NCBI RefSeq assembly: GCF_003385955.1 | Contig: NZ_QRDW01000007.1 | Location: 1 to 64,000 of the forward strand | Source: Aestuariispira insulae | GTDB lineage: Bacteria; Pseudomonadota; Alphaproteobacteria; UBA8366; Aestuariispiraceae | Direction of reading: 5' to 3' | DNA length: 64,000 bases | Notes under the pieces: generated by a model | What the model was told of the DNA's origin: nothing | Databases searched by the model: none | Seen by the model: only the letters and a program-made list of their open reading frames with translations | Position numbers and translations under genes: made by a program | In this document: positions 43,525 to 53,388 of the stretch, one piece after another | Layout of the letters: every line of letters begins with the position of its first letter | Position numbering within the stretch: position 1 is the stretch's first letter

Positions 43525-44595
43525 ATGTCTGACACCACCGCGCAAGAAATACCGCCACAATTCCCTGTCACCATCCTGACCGGCTTTTTGGGGGCTGGAA
43601 AAACGACGCTGTTGCGTGGCTTGCTGGACAAGCCCGAAATGGCCAATACCGCCGTGGTGATCAATGAATTTGGCGAAGTCGGCCTGGATCATATGCTGGT
43701 GGAAAGTGCGGATGAGGATATGATTGTCATGGATAGCGGCTGTCTTTGCTGCACCATCCGGGGCGACATGATCGAAACCCTGCGCCGCCTGATCAAGCAA
43801 CGCTACAAGGGCGAGATCCCCGCTTTTGACCGGCTGATGATCGAAACCACCGGCCTCGCCGACCCGGCCCCGATCCTGCATACTCTGATGACCGACCCGG
43901 TCTTGTCCAACCGATACCGGCTGGATGGCGTCCTGGTCTGTGTGGATGCAGTCAACGGAATGGGCCAGTTGGATGGCCAGCCGGAATCGGTCAAGCAGGT
44001 GGCGGTTGCCGACCGGATCCTGCTCACCAAAACCGATCTCGCCGATCAAGCCTCAGTGTCCGCCCTGACCACACGGCTGCGGGAGAATAACCCGGCCGCG
44101 CCGGTCCTGACCGTTCTCAATGGTGAAGCCGATCCGGCGGATCTTTTCGGCCTCGGCCTGTTCGATCCGGAGAAGAAAGTGCCGGATGTGGCCCGCTGGC
44201 TACGTGAAGAGGCATTTGCTGAAGATCATCCCCATGATCACGACCACGCCCATGACCATCACGGCCAACATCATCATGACGTTAACCGCCATGGCGACAA
44301 TATCAAGGCATTCTGCCTAATTCATGAAGGCGAGATTGAATGGGATAAATTCGCCGACTGGATCGAGAGCCTGATCGCCGTTCACGGCAATGATTTACTA
44401 CGGATTAAGGGGATCCTGGATGTGAAAGAAGCCCCCGGCCCGGTCGTAATCCACGGTGTCCAGCATGTCTTTCACCCGCCGACCGCCCTGGAAGCCTGGC
44501 CCGATGATGATCACCGCTCCCGGATCGTGATGATCACCCGGGGCATCAGCCGGGAGCCTGTGCAGGAGATGTTTGAGAAATTCCTGGCGACCTGA
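43525..44595 (+). CDS. CobW/COG0523-family metal-chaperone GTPase
   Basis: A 356-residue P-loop GTPase. Motifs: Walker A GFLGAGKTTLL near residue 20, the metal-binding CLCC (DSGCLCCTIRGD) near residue 73, and the specificity motif in LTKTDLAD. A histidine- and aspartate-rich loop follows near residues 234-252, and the C-terminal CobW_C domain comes last. Such proteins deliver zinc, cobalt or other metals to client enzymes. No cobalamin-synthesis gene is adjacent, so zinc or another metal is as likely as cobalt. It lies 87 bp upstream of a dicarboxylate/amino-acid symporter. Confidence 0.92.
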   Translation: MSDTTAQEIPPQFPVTILTGFLGAGKTTLLRGLLDKPEMANTAVVINEFGEVGLDHMLVESADEDMIVMDSGCLCCTIRGDMIETLRRLIKQRYKGEIPAFDRLMIETTGLADPAPILHTLMTDPVLSNRYRLDGVLVCVDAVNGMGQLDGQPESVKQVAVADRILLTKTDLADQASVSALTTRLRENNPAAPVLTVLNGEADPADLFGLGLFDPEKKVPDVARWLREEAFAEDHPHDHDHAHDHHGQHHHDVNRHGDNIKAFCLIHEGEIEWDKFADWIESLIAVHGNDLLRIKGILDVKEAPGPVVIHGVQHVFHPPTALEAWPDDDHRSRIVMITRGISREPVQEMFEKFLAT

Positions 44596-44681
44596 CAACC
44601 ATCGCCTTTCCCCCCTTGTGATCGGGGAAGCGACAGGATTATGCTGGACCTCCCTCTCAATCAGCCCCGCAGATCCGTTCC

Positions 44682-46040
44682 ATGACAATAGCGCCCGCAA
44701 ACCCGCAATCCCGATCGCTTACCCGGCTCACTCACCATCTGGCGGGGCTGGTCCGGCAGCGCCTCTGGCTCCAGGTTCTGATCGCCCTGTTTGCCGGCGT
44801 CGGTTTCGGGATGCTGATCGGTCCTGCGGGTGGCTGGCTTGATAAGGAGACCGCCTCCCTGCTTGGAAACTGGATCTCCCTTCCCGGGCAGTTATTCCTG
44901 GTCGCAATCCAGTTTGTCGTTGTGCCCCTGGTGGTGGCCTCGGTCATTCGTGGTATCACCGCCGGTGAGGGCAACAAGGACCTTGGCCGCCTCGGCAGCC
45001 GCACGGTGTTGTTTTTCCTGACCACCACCCTACTGGCCGTGGTGATCGGCCTCGCCGCCGCTGCTGTGATCCAACCGGGCCATTACGCGGATGGCCTGGC
45101 TCAGTCACCCGCCTCTGTTGGTTCAACCACAGTCGCTGTCGAAACATTGTCCAAACCCAGCGCTTCCGATATTCCCGGCTTGATCCTGAATATCTTTCCA
45201 AAGGATCCGCTCAGCACTTTTGTCAGTGGCAACATGCTCCAGATCGTTATTGCGGCCGCAATTTTTGGAATTGCGCTGTTGATGACACCGGGCGAACAAC
45301 GCAAACCCCTGGTCGATTTGCTCGGCTCGGTTCAGGCCGCCTGCATGGTCATTGTCGGTTGGGTCATGCGCTTCGCGCCGCTGGCAGTCTTCGGCCTATT
45401 GGCAAACCTGACCGCCCGTTCGGGCCTGAGTGCACTGGTCGGTACCGGGGTATATGCGCTCACCGTCATAGCCGGGCTGTGCCTGTTGTTAATGGCCTAT
45501 CTGTTGTTGGCCAAACTGATCGCGGGCAAGCCAATGGGCCGATTTCTGCGCGAAGGACGTGAGGTGATGCTGCTAGCCTTCTCCACCTCCAGTTCCGCGT
45601 CCGTCATGCCGGTCACCCTGAATACGGTTGAACAGGGATTATTAGTAAGCCCGGCCAACGCCCGCTTCATCATCCCGCTTGGCACCACAATCAATATGGG
45701 CGGCACCGCCCTCTACCAGGGGGTCGCCACTCTCTTCCTCGCCCAGGTTTTCGGAGTTGAACTCGGTTTCGCAAGCTTGTTGTTGGTAGTGGTGATGGCA
45801 ACCGGCGCCTCCATCGGGTCCCCCGGGACACCGGGGGTCGGTATCGTGATCCTGGCAACCATCCTGACCAGCGTCGGCATACCGCCCGCCGGCGTTGCCA
45901 TCATTTTAGGCGTGGACCGCATTCTAGACATGTGCCGGACCATGGTGAATGTCTTTGGCGATATGACCGCCTGCGTTGTCATTGATCATTTGATGGAAAA
46001 GGACCGGCATATAGAAACTGCAGTCGAAGGTCCGACCTAG
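44682..46040 (+). CDS. Dicarboxylate/amino acid:cation symporter (DAACS family)
   Basis: A 452-residue inner-membrane transporter of the GltP/DctA/SdcS type, with about eight helices and two re-entrant loops. Family motifs are STSSSASVMPVTL (hairpin 1), NMGGTALYQGVATLF (helix 7), and SIGSPGTPGVGIVIL followed by ILGVDRILDMCRTMVNVFGD (hairpin 2 and helix 8). It should import glutamate, aspartate or C4-dicarboxylates with Na+ or H+. The NMGGTALYQ variant leans towards the sodium-dependent amino-acid branch. The stop codon overlaps the convergent phosphoesterase gene by 4 bp. Confidence 0.93.
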   Translation: MTIAPANPQSRSLTRLTHHLAGLVRQRLWLQVLIALFAGVGFGMLIGPAGGWLDKETASLLGNWISLPGQLFLVAIQFVVVPLVVASVIRGITAGEGNKDLGRLGSRTVLFFLTTTLLAVVIGLAAAAVIQPGHYADGLAQSPASVGSTTVAVETLSKPSASDIPGLILNIFPKDPLSTFVSGNMLQIVIAAAIFGIALLMTPGEQRKPLVDLLGSVQAACMVIVGWVMRFAPLAVFGLLANLTARSGLSALVGTGVYALTVIAGLCLLLMAYLLLAKLIAGKPMGRFLREGREVMLLAFSTSSSASVMPVTLNTVEQGLLVSPANARFIIPLGTTINMGGTALYQGVATLFLAQVFGVELGFASLLLVVVMATGASIGSPGTPGVGIVILATILTSVGIPPAGVAIILGVDRILDMCRTMVNVFGDMTACVVIDHLMEKDRHIETAVEGPT

Positions 46041-46969
46041 CTTTCCTGGGATGCCACCGACGCTATGATGGCTTCAATCGCCTGATCCGCCTCGCCATCC
46101 GGCAGCTTGACGCCGCCCGCCTGGGCATGGCCACCGCCGCCATGAGTGAGCAACAGCTTGCCGATATCAGTTTTAGCGGTGCGATTGAGGATCGATTTAC
46201 CCATGCCGATGGCGGTAATCCCCTCACGGCGGCTTTTCTGCACCGTCATGGAAATGCTGCTCTCAGGATAGAGAGCATAGATCATGAACCGATTGACCGG
46301 GAAAATATCCAATTCCTTGCGCAGATCCGTCACCACCAGGCTGCCATGTTCAGCCGTGCAGCGTTTGATCTGCATCTCCGCCAGCTCGGCATGATAGGTG
46401 AGAGACTGTACCCGTTCCGCCACATCCGGCAGTTCCAGGATCACATCAATCGGGCTGTGGCGGCAATAGGTCATCATGTCGGTCATGAAGCTGTCATGAT
46501 CCAGGGCAAATTTCCCAAAATCCTCCAGCCCCGTGCGCGGATCCAGGATGAAATTCAACATGGTCCACCCGGCCGGGGCCAATATGTCTTCCATTTCATA
46601 TTGGGCGGAATCCGCCTGATCGACCGCCGCCATCATTTCTTCCGAAATGTCCGGGAAACCTGATTTTCCGCCATAATGGTTATAGATCACCCGCGCGGCC
46701 GAAGGGGCATCCGGGTCGTTGATCAGATTGTCCCGGCTGCCGACCCGCTCCAGCTCACTGCGATGATGGTCAAAACAGAGATGCACTTCTTCCCGGTAAG
46801 GCAGGTTCGCCGTGATATCATCGGAAGTCACCGCGACCAAACCGCGCTGCATGTCATTGGGTTCGGCAAATATCACCTCATCCACCATATCGCGTTCCTG
46901 AAACAAGGTGCCGCAGATTATGCCATCGAAATCCGTACGGGTGATCAACCTGAATTTCTTATCACTCAT
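46037..46969 (-). CDS. DHH-family phosphoesterase
   Basis: A 310-residue protein of the DHH/DHHA1 phosphoesterase superfamily. Metal-binding motifs are TRTDFDGI near residue 12 and the signature CFDHHRSE near residue 66. A DxA-type motif follows (VDQADSAQYE near residue 116), and the C-terminal DHHA1 domain ends with the substrate-binding Gly loop HGGGGHAQAGGVKLP. Relatives include RecJ exonuclease, nano-RNase/pAp phosphatase NrnA and exopolyphosphatases. The size fits a small-substrate phosphatase or oligoribonuclease better than RecJ. The exact substrate is open. It stands alone between convergent genes. Confidence 0.88.
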   Translation of the reverse strand: MSDKKFRLITRTDFDGIICGTLFQERDMVDEVIFAEPNDMQRGLVAVTSDDITANLPYREEVHLCFDHHRSELERVGSRDNLINDPDAPSAARVIYNHYGGKSGFPDISEEMMAAVDQADSAQYEMEDILAPAGWTMLNFILDPRTGLEDFGKFALDHDSFMTDMMTYCRHSPIDVILELPDVAERVQSLTYHAELAEMQIKRCTAEHGSLVVTDLRKELDIFPVNRFMIYALYPESSISMTVQKSRREGITAIGMGKSILNRTAKTDIGKLLLTHGGGGHAQAGGVKLPDGEADQAIEAIIASVASQES

Positions 46970-47076
46970 GAACCGGTCAACTGCCTCCGACTATGCCTCG
47001 GGAAGTCATTAAAACCGTTATACGTCACCAAATCATAAGAAATTACTAAAAGGCTGCCCGAGCCAAGGCGCTGTTT

Positions 47077-47577
47077 CTAAAGCGCTGTCCCCAACCGCAT
47101 CGCCTCCACCGCTATCTTGGCGCAGGCCTCTGCATCAGAGCGCGCATCATGATGCTTGAGTGGAATGCCCAGATGGTCCGCTAAAATATTCAGCTTGTAG
47201 GATGGCAGTTTCCAGGTGCGCCTGGCCGCCTTGACCGTGCAGGCGAAACGCTGTTCCGGCAGCTCAAGGCCGGCCGCCGCGCAACATTTGCTCAAAACGC
47301 CCTTATCAAAGGCCGCGTTATGGGCGACCAGGAATTCCGACCCTTCAATCATCCGGGCCAGGCTCGGCCAGATTTCAGCAAAGGTCGGGCTTTGCGCCAC
47401 ATGATCCCAAGTCAGGCCATGGATATGGGTGAAACGGAAATCCGGCCGGGGCGGCCGGATCAGCTGATCGATGCTGTAGAGGATCTCACCGTCAACCACC
47501 ACCACCAATGCAACGGCACAGGCACTGTCGCGGCCATAATCGGCGGTTTCAAAATCAATGGCGGTAAAACGAGTCAT
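47077..47577 (-). CDS. DEDDh-family 3'-5' exonuclease
   Basis: A 166-residue single-domain DnaQ-like exonuclease. The acidic motifs are intact: FTAIDFETADYG (Exo I), HNAAFDKGVL (Exo II) and HHDARSDAEACAKIAVE (Exo III, with the His of DEDDh). There is no polymerase-binding tail, so it is a free nuclease rather than the epsilon subunit. DNA or RNA trimming is expected. It lies between the phosphoesterase and a lipoprotein on the same strand, with gaps of 107 and 56 bp. Confidence 0.9.
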   Translation of the reverse strand: MTRFTAIDFETADYGRDSACAVALVVVVDGEILYSIDQLIRPPRPDFRFTHIHGLTWDHVAQSPTFAEIWPSLARMIEGSEFLVAHNAAFDKGVLSKCCAAAGLELPEQRFACTVKAARRTWKLPSYKLNILADHLGIPLKHHDARSDAEACAKIAVEAMRLGTAL

Positions 47578-47633
47578 GAGGACAGGGGAACAGGATTCCC
47601 AAATTCAGGCAAGTCCGGTTTAACATCAGAAAA

Positions 47634-48035
47634 TTAATGTTGCGGTGCCCAGAGGGAATAATAGGGCACACCGTCGTTGCCGGTGCCGCTGCCTTCCAGC
47701 GAAGCATCCATCATCATGTAGGGCGCCGCGGCCAATTCGGGCTGGCGCAGCGGGCCATAGGATTTTGCAGAATCCGGTTCGCCCTCTTCCCAGCCTTCAC
47801 AGATTGCCCGCTCCCGGCTGAAGATATTGAGCATATTGCAATCATAGCCGGTCACAGCTGAAAGCGCGTGATCGGTGCTGCTCTTGCCCGTGCCGATGTA
47901 GGAAAGGCCGTCAATTGACAGTTTAACCGCCGTATAGGTTACCGGATCGATGCCCATGCATCCGCTGGTTAGCGAACCGGAAACCAGCGCTATGATTGAA
48001 GCTGCGCGCATTTTGCGCCGCATTGTCGCAGCCAT
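47634..48035 (-). CDS. Putative secreted lipoprotein, function unknown
   Basis: A 133-residue protein with a lipoprotein signal (MRRKMRAASIIALVSGSLTSGC, lipobox LTSGC). The mature part has no recognised domain; it includes SIDGLSYIGTGKSSTDHALSAV and two more cysteines. The start at 48035 follows GGAGGG at good spacing; a frame open to 48104 would give an unusual N-terminus. Its position downstream of soxG on the minus strand, behind a strong terminator, suggests separate control. Confidence 0.6.
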   Translation of the reverse strand: MAATMRRKMRAASIIALVSGSLTSGCMGIDPVTYTAVKLSIDGLSYIGTGKSSTDHALSAVTGYDCNMLNIFSRERAICEGWEEGEPDSAKSYGPLRQPELAAAPYMMMDASLEGSGTGNDGVPYYSLWAPQH

Positions 48036-48184
48036 GTCCAGAACCCTCCGGTGACAACACCAAGTTACCCAATCACCGTTACTACGGCTAAGCAATTGAC
48101 TCAATTCGATTCTGCCCTCGAATTCGTTAATAAGAGGTTACTAAAAAAAGGCAATTTAATTAGCATGCTTATATTAAAAGAGAA

Positions 48185-48220
48185 GGGAGTGCAGCATTTT
48201 TTACTGCACTCCCCTGTTTT
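48185..48220. terminator. Intrinsic terminator after soxG (bidirectional)
   Basis: A perfect 10-bp stem, 48185-48194 with 48204-48213, lies 31 bp beyond the soxG stop. On the minus strand it is followed by TTCTCTTTT, and on the plus strand by CTGTTTTTT, so it can work in both directions. It marks the end of the sarcosine oxidase operon. Confidence 0.85.
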
Positions 48221-48243
48221 TTGAGCCCGATCAGGATGCGGAA

Positions 48244-48816
48244 TTAACCGAATTCCCGGGCCGCTTCGACGAAATAGTTCCACAGATATTCCGCGAAGGA
48301 CCAGCGCACTTGCACATCGTAGCTGGGCTGATCATCCAACTGGCTGATCTGAATAGTGGCATTGGCATATCGGGTACCGGAAACCATGCCCGCCCTGAAG
48401 GCGCGCGGGTGGAAATCCAGCGGTGAGCCCTTGGCCAGAACCTCGCGGGCCGCCGGACCGGAGAGGCGCATCACAACATAATAGTCGGACACATCCACCA
48501 CCTGCGAATGGATGCCTTCCAGAGCCTCGCGAAGCGCCAGCACAAGCGCATGCTCGCCATCTTCCTGGGTATGGATCATCCATTCATCGGGGCCGACCCA
48601 GTGAACGGTGTAAGCACCGCCCGCCACATAGGTCAGCGGGGTAAGCGGCAGATCAACACCAAGGACATCCTTAACCTTGCTCAGGAAATCCTTATTCTCC
48701 GGGTTGCCGCGCAGGGTTACCTTGCCCAGGAAACGGCGTTCCTCCAGGGAAACATTGCTGCCGGCCGGCTTGGCCAGCCCGTCGAGCGGGCTTACTTTGA
48801 CAATATGGTTAGCCAC
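48244..48816 (-). CDS. soxG: Sarcosine oxidase gamma subunit
   Basis: The smallest folate-domain-like subunit of heterotetrameric sarcosine oxidase. 190 residues. It resembles the gamma family at VHWVGPDEWMIHTQ, VVDVSDYYVVMRLSGPAAREVL and the C-terminal VRWSFAEYLWNYF. It stabilises the complex and contacts the alpha subunit. It overlaps soxA by 8 bp and is the last gene of soxBDAG. Confidence 0.94.
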   Translation of the reverse strand: MANHIVKVSPLDGLAKPAGSNVSLEERRFLGKVTLRGNPENKDFLSKVKDVLGVDLPLTPLTYVAGGAYTVHWVGPDEWMIHTQEDGEHALVLALREALEGIHSQVVDVSDYYVVMRLSGPAAREVLAKGSPLDFHPRAFRAGMVSGTRYANATIQISQLDDQPSYDVQVRWSFAEYLWNYFVEAAREFG

Positions 48817-51800
48817 GGGTCCGTTCCCCTTCTTTGTCGAAGAAAATCGGGTCGGTGATGGTCACCTTGTGGACCGAGCCGTCCATCAGCGGAACGGACA
48901 GGGTCTGACCCTTGCGGTTGAAGCCGTCCTTGATCAGGCCCATGGCAATGGACCTGCCCACATTCGGGCTCATGTAACTGGATGAGATATGGCCCAGCAT
49001 ATCCATCGGCGGCCTGTCCTTGACGGTTTCCACAACATGGGCCCCTTCGGGCAGAACCACATTGGGATCTTCCGTCAGGATGCCGACCAGTTGTTTGCGG
49101 CCCGGACGGGACGTGTCGGAACGGGCAAAGGAACGGCGGCCCAGGAAGTCAGGCTTGTTCTTGCCGACGATCCAGGACATGTCCAGATCCATGGGTGTCA
49201 CGGAACCATCCGTATCCTGTCCGGCGATGATGAAGCCTTTCTCCGCACGAAGAACGTGCATGGATTCGGTTCCATACAAGACCAGATCATATTTCTTGCC
49301 GGCCTCAATCAGCGCATCCCAGACATGCTTGCCGTAACGATGGGGCACGTTGATCTCATAGGCAATCTCACCGGTGAAGGAAATACGGTAAACGCGGGCT
49401 GGGACACCAGCCACATGGCCTTCGCGCATTTCCATAAACTTGAAGTTTTCCGGATCCAGATCGATGTCGGTCAGTTCTGCCAGAAGCTCACGGGATTTCG
49501 GCCCGTTGAGCGAGGAAACCGCCCATTGTTCGGTAACGGAGGTGCAATAGACCTTCATTTCCGGCCATTCGGTCTGAAGCCATTCCTCCAGCCAGTTGGC
49601 GACACGCCCCGCACCGCCGGTGGTGGTGGTCATGTGGAAATGGTTTTCACCCAGACGGGTGGTCACGCCATCATCGAACACCATGCCATGCTCGTTACAC
49701 ATCAGGCCATAGCGTGCCTTGCCGACACCCAGTTTCAGCCAGGCGTTGGTATAGATCATATTCAGGAATTCAGCCGCATCCGGCCCCTGAATGTCGATCT
49801 TGCCAAGCGTGGAGGCATCCATCATGCCGACCGTCTCGCGCACCTGCTTGCATTCGCGCTGAACAGCGGCATGCATATCCTCGCCGTCTTTGGGGAAGTA
49901 ACGCGGCCGTTTCCAGTCGCCAACATCCTCATAGACCGCACCCATTTCCTCATGAGTCGGGTGCATCGCGGTTTTACGCTTTTGCAGGAACAATTCACCC
50001 ACCGCATGACCGGCCGCCGCACCAAAGGTCAGCGGGGTGTAGGGCGGGCGGAAGGTGGTGGTGCCGACCATCGGAATCTTCACATCCCGGATCTGGGACA
50101 TGATCGCAATGGCATTGACGTTGGATGTCTTGCCCTGGTCGGTGCCCATGCCCGTGGTGGTGTAGCGTTTCAGATGTTCAACGGAAACAAAGCCTTCCCG
50201 TTCGGCCAGATGAATATCGGCCACGGTGGAATCATTTTGGAACTCGTGGAAATGCTTGCGGCCACGGCCCAATGGACGATCCGACGGGATATACCAAAGG
50301 ATGCGCATGTCGCCCTGGGCATCTTCTGGTGCAGCCGGTGTTGGCGGCACCACACCGTCGCCGAAACCGGCATCCTGCGCCGCCTTCGAACCAGCGGCCA
50401 AGCCCTGAGACAGGCAGCCTTCCAAGGTGAATTCGCCATTGCCGGCACCAACAGAAATGTTAGCCCACTGGCAGTGGTCGGGCACGAAAGATGTCAGCTT
50501 CTCATCATAGCGCAGCTTGCCGCGCCCCTGGGAGAAGAGGCTGATCATCGGGTTCCAGCCGGAAGACATGGCAACAATATCCGCGTCAATCCGCTGGGAC
50601 TGGCCGGTCACCCCTTTGCCATCCGCTGTCAAAGGCATGATGTCCACACCCGTGACCTTGCGATAGCCGGTGGTGCCGATGACCGCCATGTTGGTATGGA
50701 TCTGGATCGAAAGCGCCTTTGCCTTCTCAACCCAGGCACCAGCCGGATTTTCACGGATATCAACGATCGTGACCTTGGCGCCCGCCTTATGGGCGTCAAT
50801 CGCCGTGGCATAGGCACTGTCATTGTTGGTGAAGACCACGACATTCTTGCCCGGCAGCACGCCGAAACGGTTGATGTAGGTGCGCACAGCGCTGGCCAGC
50901 ATCACACCGGGACGGTCATTGTCGCCAAACAGCATCGGGCGCTCAATCGCGCCCTGGGCCAGGACCACCTGTTTAGCACGGATCTGCCAAAAACGCTGGC
51001 GCGGCAGATCACCGCCATTGCCATGGCCGAGATGATCGGTGACACGCTCCAACGCGCTCAGGAAGTTATGGTCGTAATAGGCAGTGACCGTCGTGCGCGG
51101 CAGGATGGTCACTTCTTCCATGGAGCGCAGCTCAGCCAGTGTGGCTTCCACCCATTCCATGGCCGGCTTGCCATCGATGGTCGCATCAGCATCGCTGAGC
51201 AACTGTCCACCAAATTCGGCATGTTCTTCCGCCAGGATAACACGCGCACCGGTGCGACCTGCCGTCAGGGCCGCCGCCAGGCCGGAAACACCGCCGCCCG
51301 CAACCAGCACGTCACAATGGACATGTTTGGTGGCATAAGTATCGGGGTCGTTTTCGCTGGGCGCGTTCCCCATGCCGGCGCTGGCACGGATGACATGCTC
51401 GTACTTTTCCCACATGCCTTTCGGCCACATGAAGGTTTTATAGTAAAAACCAGCCGGGAAGAATCGGGACAGCTTGTTATTGATGCCACCAATGTCGAAA
51501 TTGACCGACGGCCAGCAGTTTTGCGCGGTCGCCTTCAGGCCGTCATACAGCTCGACCATCGGGGTCCGGCAGTTGGGCTCGGTCCGGTTGCCTTCACCCA
51601 GCTGCACAATGGCATTGGGCTCTTCGGAACCGGCGGTCAGAACACCACGCGGTCGATGATATTTGAAGCTGCGGCCGACCAGATGAACGTTATTGGCCAA
51701 CAGCGCAGAGGAAAGGGTATCCCCTTCAAAGCCTTCATAGGTCTTGCCATCGAAGGTGAATTTCACGGTCTTGGCGCGATTGACGCGGCCACCGGAAGAC

Positions 51801-51820
51801 AGACGGTTGGTCTGGGTCAT
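48809..51820 (-). CDS. soxA: Sarcosine oxidase alpha subunit
   Basis: A 1003-residue subunit that binds NAD and carries the tetrahydrofolate site, where formaldehyde from sarcosine is captured as 5,10-methylene-THF. It opens with a small 2Fe-2S-like domain (FTFDGKTYEGFEGDTLSSAL). A nucleotide-binding motif VAGGGVSGLAAAL follows near residue 173, then a long pyridine-nucleotide domain, and a C-terminal GcvT-like folate domain from about residue 590 (RETVGMMDASTLGKIDI, EIAYEINVP). Length is normal. It overlaps soxD by 4 bp and soxG by 8 bp, so the subunits are made in step. Confidence 0.97.
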   Translation of the reverse strand: MTQTNRLSSGGRVNRAKTVKFTFDGKTYEGFEGDTLSSALLANNVHLVGRSFKYHRPRGVLTAGSEEPNAIVQLGEGNRTEPNCRTPMVELYDGLKATAQNCWPSVNFDIGGINNKLSRFFPAGFYYKTFMWPKGMWEKYEHVIRASAGMGNAPSENDPDTYATKHVHCDVLVAGGGVSGLAAALTAGRTGARVILAEEHAEFGGQLLSDADATIDGKPAMEWVEATLAELRSMEEVTILPRTTVTAYYDHNFLSALERVTDHLGHGNGGDLPRQRFWQIRAKQVVLAQGAIERPMLFGDNDRPGVMLASAVRTYINRFGVLPGKNVVVFTNNDSAYATAIDAHKAGAKVTIVDIRENPAGAWVEKAKALSIQIHTNMAVIGTTGYRKVTGVDIMPLTADGKGVTGQSQRIDADIVAMSSGWNPMISLFSQGRGKLRYDEKLTSFVPDHCQWANISVGAGNGEFTLEGCLSQGLAAGSKAAQDAGFGDGVVPPTPAAPEDAQGDMRILWYIPSDRPLGRGRKHFHEFQNDSTVADIHLAEREGFVSVEHLKRYTTTGMGTDQGKTSNVNAIAIMSQIRDVKIPMVGTTTFRPPYTPLTFGAAAGHAVGELFLQKRKTAMHPTHEEMGAVYEDVGDWKRPRYFPKDGEDMHAAVQRECKQVRETVGMMDASTLGKIDIQGPDAAEFLNMIYTNAWLKLGVGKARYGLMCNEHGMVFDDGVTTRLGENHFHMTTTTGGAGRVANWLEEWLQTEWPEMKVYCTSVTEQWAVSSLNGPKSRELLAELTDIDLDPENFKFMEMREGHVAGVPARVYRISFTGEIAYEINVPHRYGKHVWDALIEAGKKYDLVLYGTESMHVLRAEKGFIIAGQDTDGSVTPMDLDMSWIVGKNKPDFLGRRSFARSDTSRPGRKQLVGILTEDPNVVLPEGAHVVETVKDRPPMDMLGHISSSYMSPNVGRSIAMGLIKDGFNRKGQTLSVPLMDGSVHKVTITDPIFFDKEGERTRG

Positions 51821-52122
51821 TTTTTACCCCCTTTCAGCGCCTCTTCGGACACTTCGGGAGCCGGCTCACCCGGCTTGTAACTTCCATAGACGATATCGGT
51901 GTGGGTATGGCGAACCACATTGAACCACCGGCGACAACCATGATCATGAACCCAGCGTTCCTTGTGCAGGCCTTTCGGGTTGGAGCGGAAGAATACATAA
52001 TCCCCCCACTGTTCGTCGGTCAGCTCGTCCGGGTTTTTCGGGCGTACGATATGCGCTTCACCATGACAGGTGAATTCCGTCTGGTCACGCTCGCCGCACC
52101 ATGGGCATTCGATAAGAAGCAT
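51817..52122 (-). CDS. soxD: Sarcosine oxidase delta subunit
   Basis: The 101-residue zinc-binding subunit. The cysteines and histidine of the zinc site are present near the N-terminus (IECPWCGERDQTEFTCHGEAH), followed by the typical FFRSNPKGLHKERWVHDHGCRRWFNV. It lies 21 bp after soxB and overlaps soxA by 4 bp. Confidence 0.96.
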   Translation of the reverse strand: MLLIECPWCGERDQTEFTCHGEAHIVRPKNPDELTDEQWGDYVFFRSNPKGLHKERWVHDHGCRRWFNVVRHTHTDIVYGSYKPGEPAPEVSEEALKGGKK

Positions 52123-52143
52123 CGGTTTGTCTCCCTCTTATCC

Positions 52144-53388
52144 TTAGTGGGCAACGGCCGCAGCCGCGCCCTCGTCAATCAACGCACCGGTGTTGAACCG
52201 GTTCATGGAGAAGGGCTGTGCAATCGGGTGCATCTCGCCATTGGCCAGGCTATGGGCGAACACATGGCCCGAGCCCGGTGTGCATTTGAAGCCGCCTGTG
52301 CCCCAGCCGCAGTTGAAATAGAGATTTTCAACCGGGGTCTTGGAGACGATCGGCGAACGGTCGATGGTCACATCAACAATGCCGCCCCACTGGCGCATCA
52401 TGCGCAGTCGCGAAGTGAAGGGGAACAGTTCCACCATCGGGCTGATGATATGATCGATCATATCGAAGCTGCCGCGCTGGGAATAGCTGACAAAGTTATC
52501 AGAGCCGGCCCCCACCACCAGCTCGCCCTTGTCGGACTGACTGATGTAAACATGGACCGCACCGGACATGATGACCGTGTTGATGCAGGGCTTCAGCGGC
52601 TCGGACACCATCGCCTGCAGCGGGAAGCTTTCGATCGGCAGACGGAAGCCCGCCATTTCAGCCATCACACCGGAGTGACCGGCGGTGACGACACCGACCT
52701 TCTTGCCTTTGATCGAACCACGTGTGGTTTCAACCCCTTTGACAACACCGTTTTCGATGTTGAAGCCGGTGACTTCGCAATTCTGGATGATATCAACACC
52801 CATGGCGTCAGCTGCACGGGCATAACCCCAAGCCACCGCATCATGGCGGGCATTGCCGCCGCGGCGCTGCAAGAGGGCGCCCAGAACCGGGTAACGGCAG
52901 TTGAGATTGATCAGCGGGACCATTTCCTTGACCTGGGCCGGGGTCAGAAACTCGCTATCAATGCCATTGAAATGGATCGCGTTGCCGCGACGGCCGATTT
53001 CCTGCAGATCATGAACGTTATGCGCCAGATGCAGCAGACCGCGCTGCGAGAACATGACGTTATAGTTCAGCTCCTGGGAAAGGCCTTCCCAGAGCTTCAT
53101 CGCATGTTCATAGATCGCCGCCGATTCATCCCACAGATAGTTGGAACGAACGATGGTGGTGTTTCGGCCGGTGTTACCGCCGCCGATCCAGCCTTTTTCG
53201 ATCACGGCCACATTGGTGATGCCGCATTCTTTAGCGAGATAATAGGCCGTTGCCAGGCCATGGCCGCCGCCGCCGACGATAATCACGTCATATTCGGACT
53301 TCGGGTCCGGGCTGCGCCAGTTTTTCTGCCAGTTCTCATGGTAGCTCATGGAGTTACGCAAGAGACTGAAAATCGAGTATTTCTTCAT
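52144..53388 (-). CDS. soxB: Sarcosine oxidase beta subunit
   Basis: The FAD- and FMN-binding subunit that oxidises sarcosine to glycine. Start at 53388 ([20 protein letters not shown]) matches the usual SoxB N-terminus; a frame open to 53412 is possible. 414 residues. A Rossmann FAD motif [20 protein letters not shown] appears near residue 33, and [17 protein letters not shown] near the C-terminus, typical of the DAO-type fold. A His in GHSG is in the expected FMN-attachment region. First gene of soxBDAG, transcribed away from the divergent region that carries the shared 16-bp motif. Confidence 0.96.
   Translation of the reverse strand: MKKYSIFSLLRNSMSYHENWQKNWRSPDPKSEYDVIIVGGGGHGLATAYYLAKECGITNVAVIEKGWIGGGNTGRNTTIVRSNYLWDESAAIYEHAMKLWEGLSQELNYNVMFSQRGLLHLAHNVHDLQEIGRRGNAIHFNGIDSEFLTPAQVKEMVPLINLNCRYPVLGALLQRRGGNARHDAVAWGYARAADAMGVDIIQNCEVTGFNIENGVVKGVETTRGSIKGKKVGVVTAGHSGVMAEMAGFRLPIESFPLQAMVSEPLKPCINTVIMSGAVHVYISQSDKGELVVGAGSDNFVSYSQRGSFDMIDHIISPMVELFPFTSRLRMMRQWGGIVDVTIDRSPIVSKTPVENLYFNCGWGTGGFKCTPGSGHVFAHSLANGEMHPIAQPFSMNRFNTGALIDEGAAAAVAH

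Noticed and set aside
48989-51880. A 963-codon open frame on the plus strand over soxA
   Set aside because: It lies antisense to the well-conserved soxA, and the product shows no recognisable domain; long antisense frames are common in GC-rich genes.
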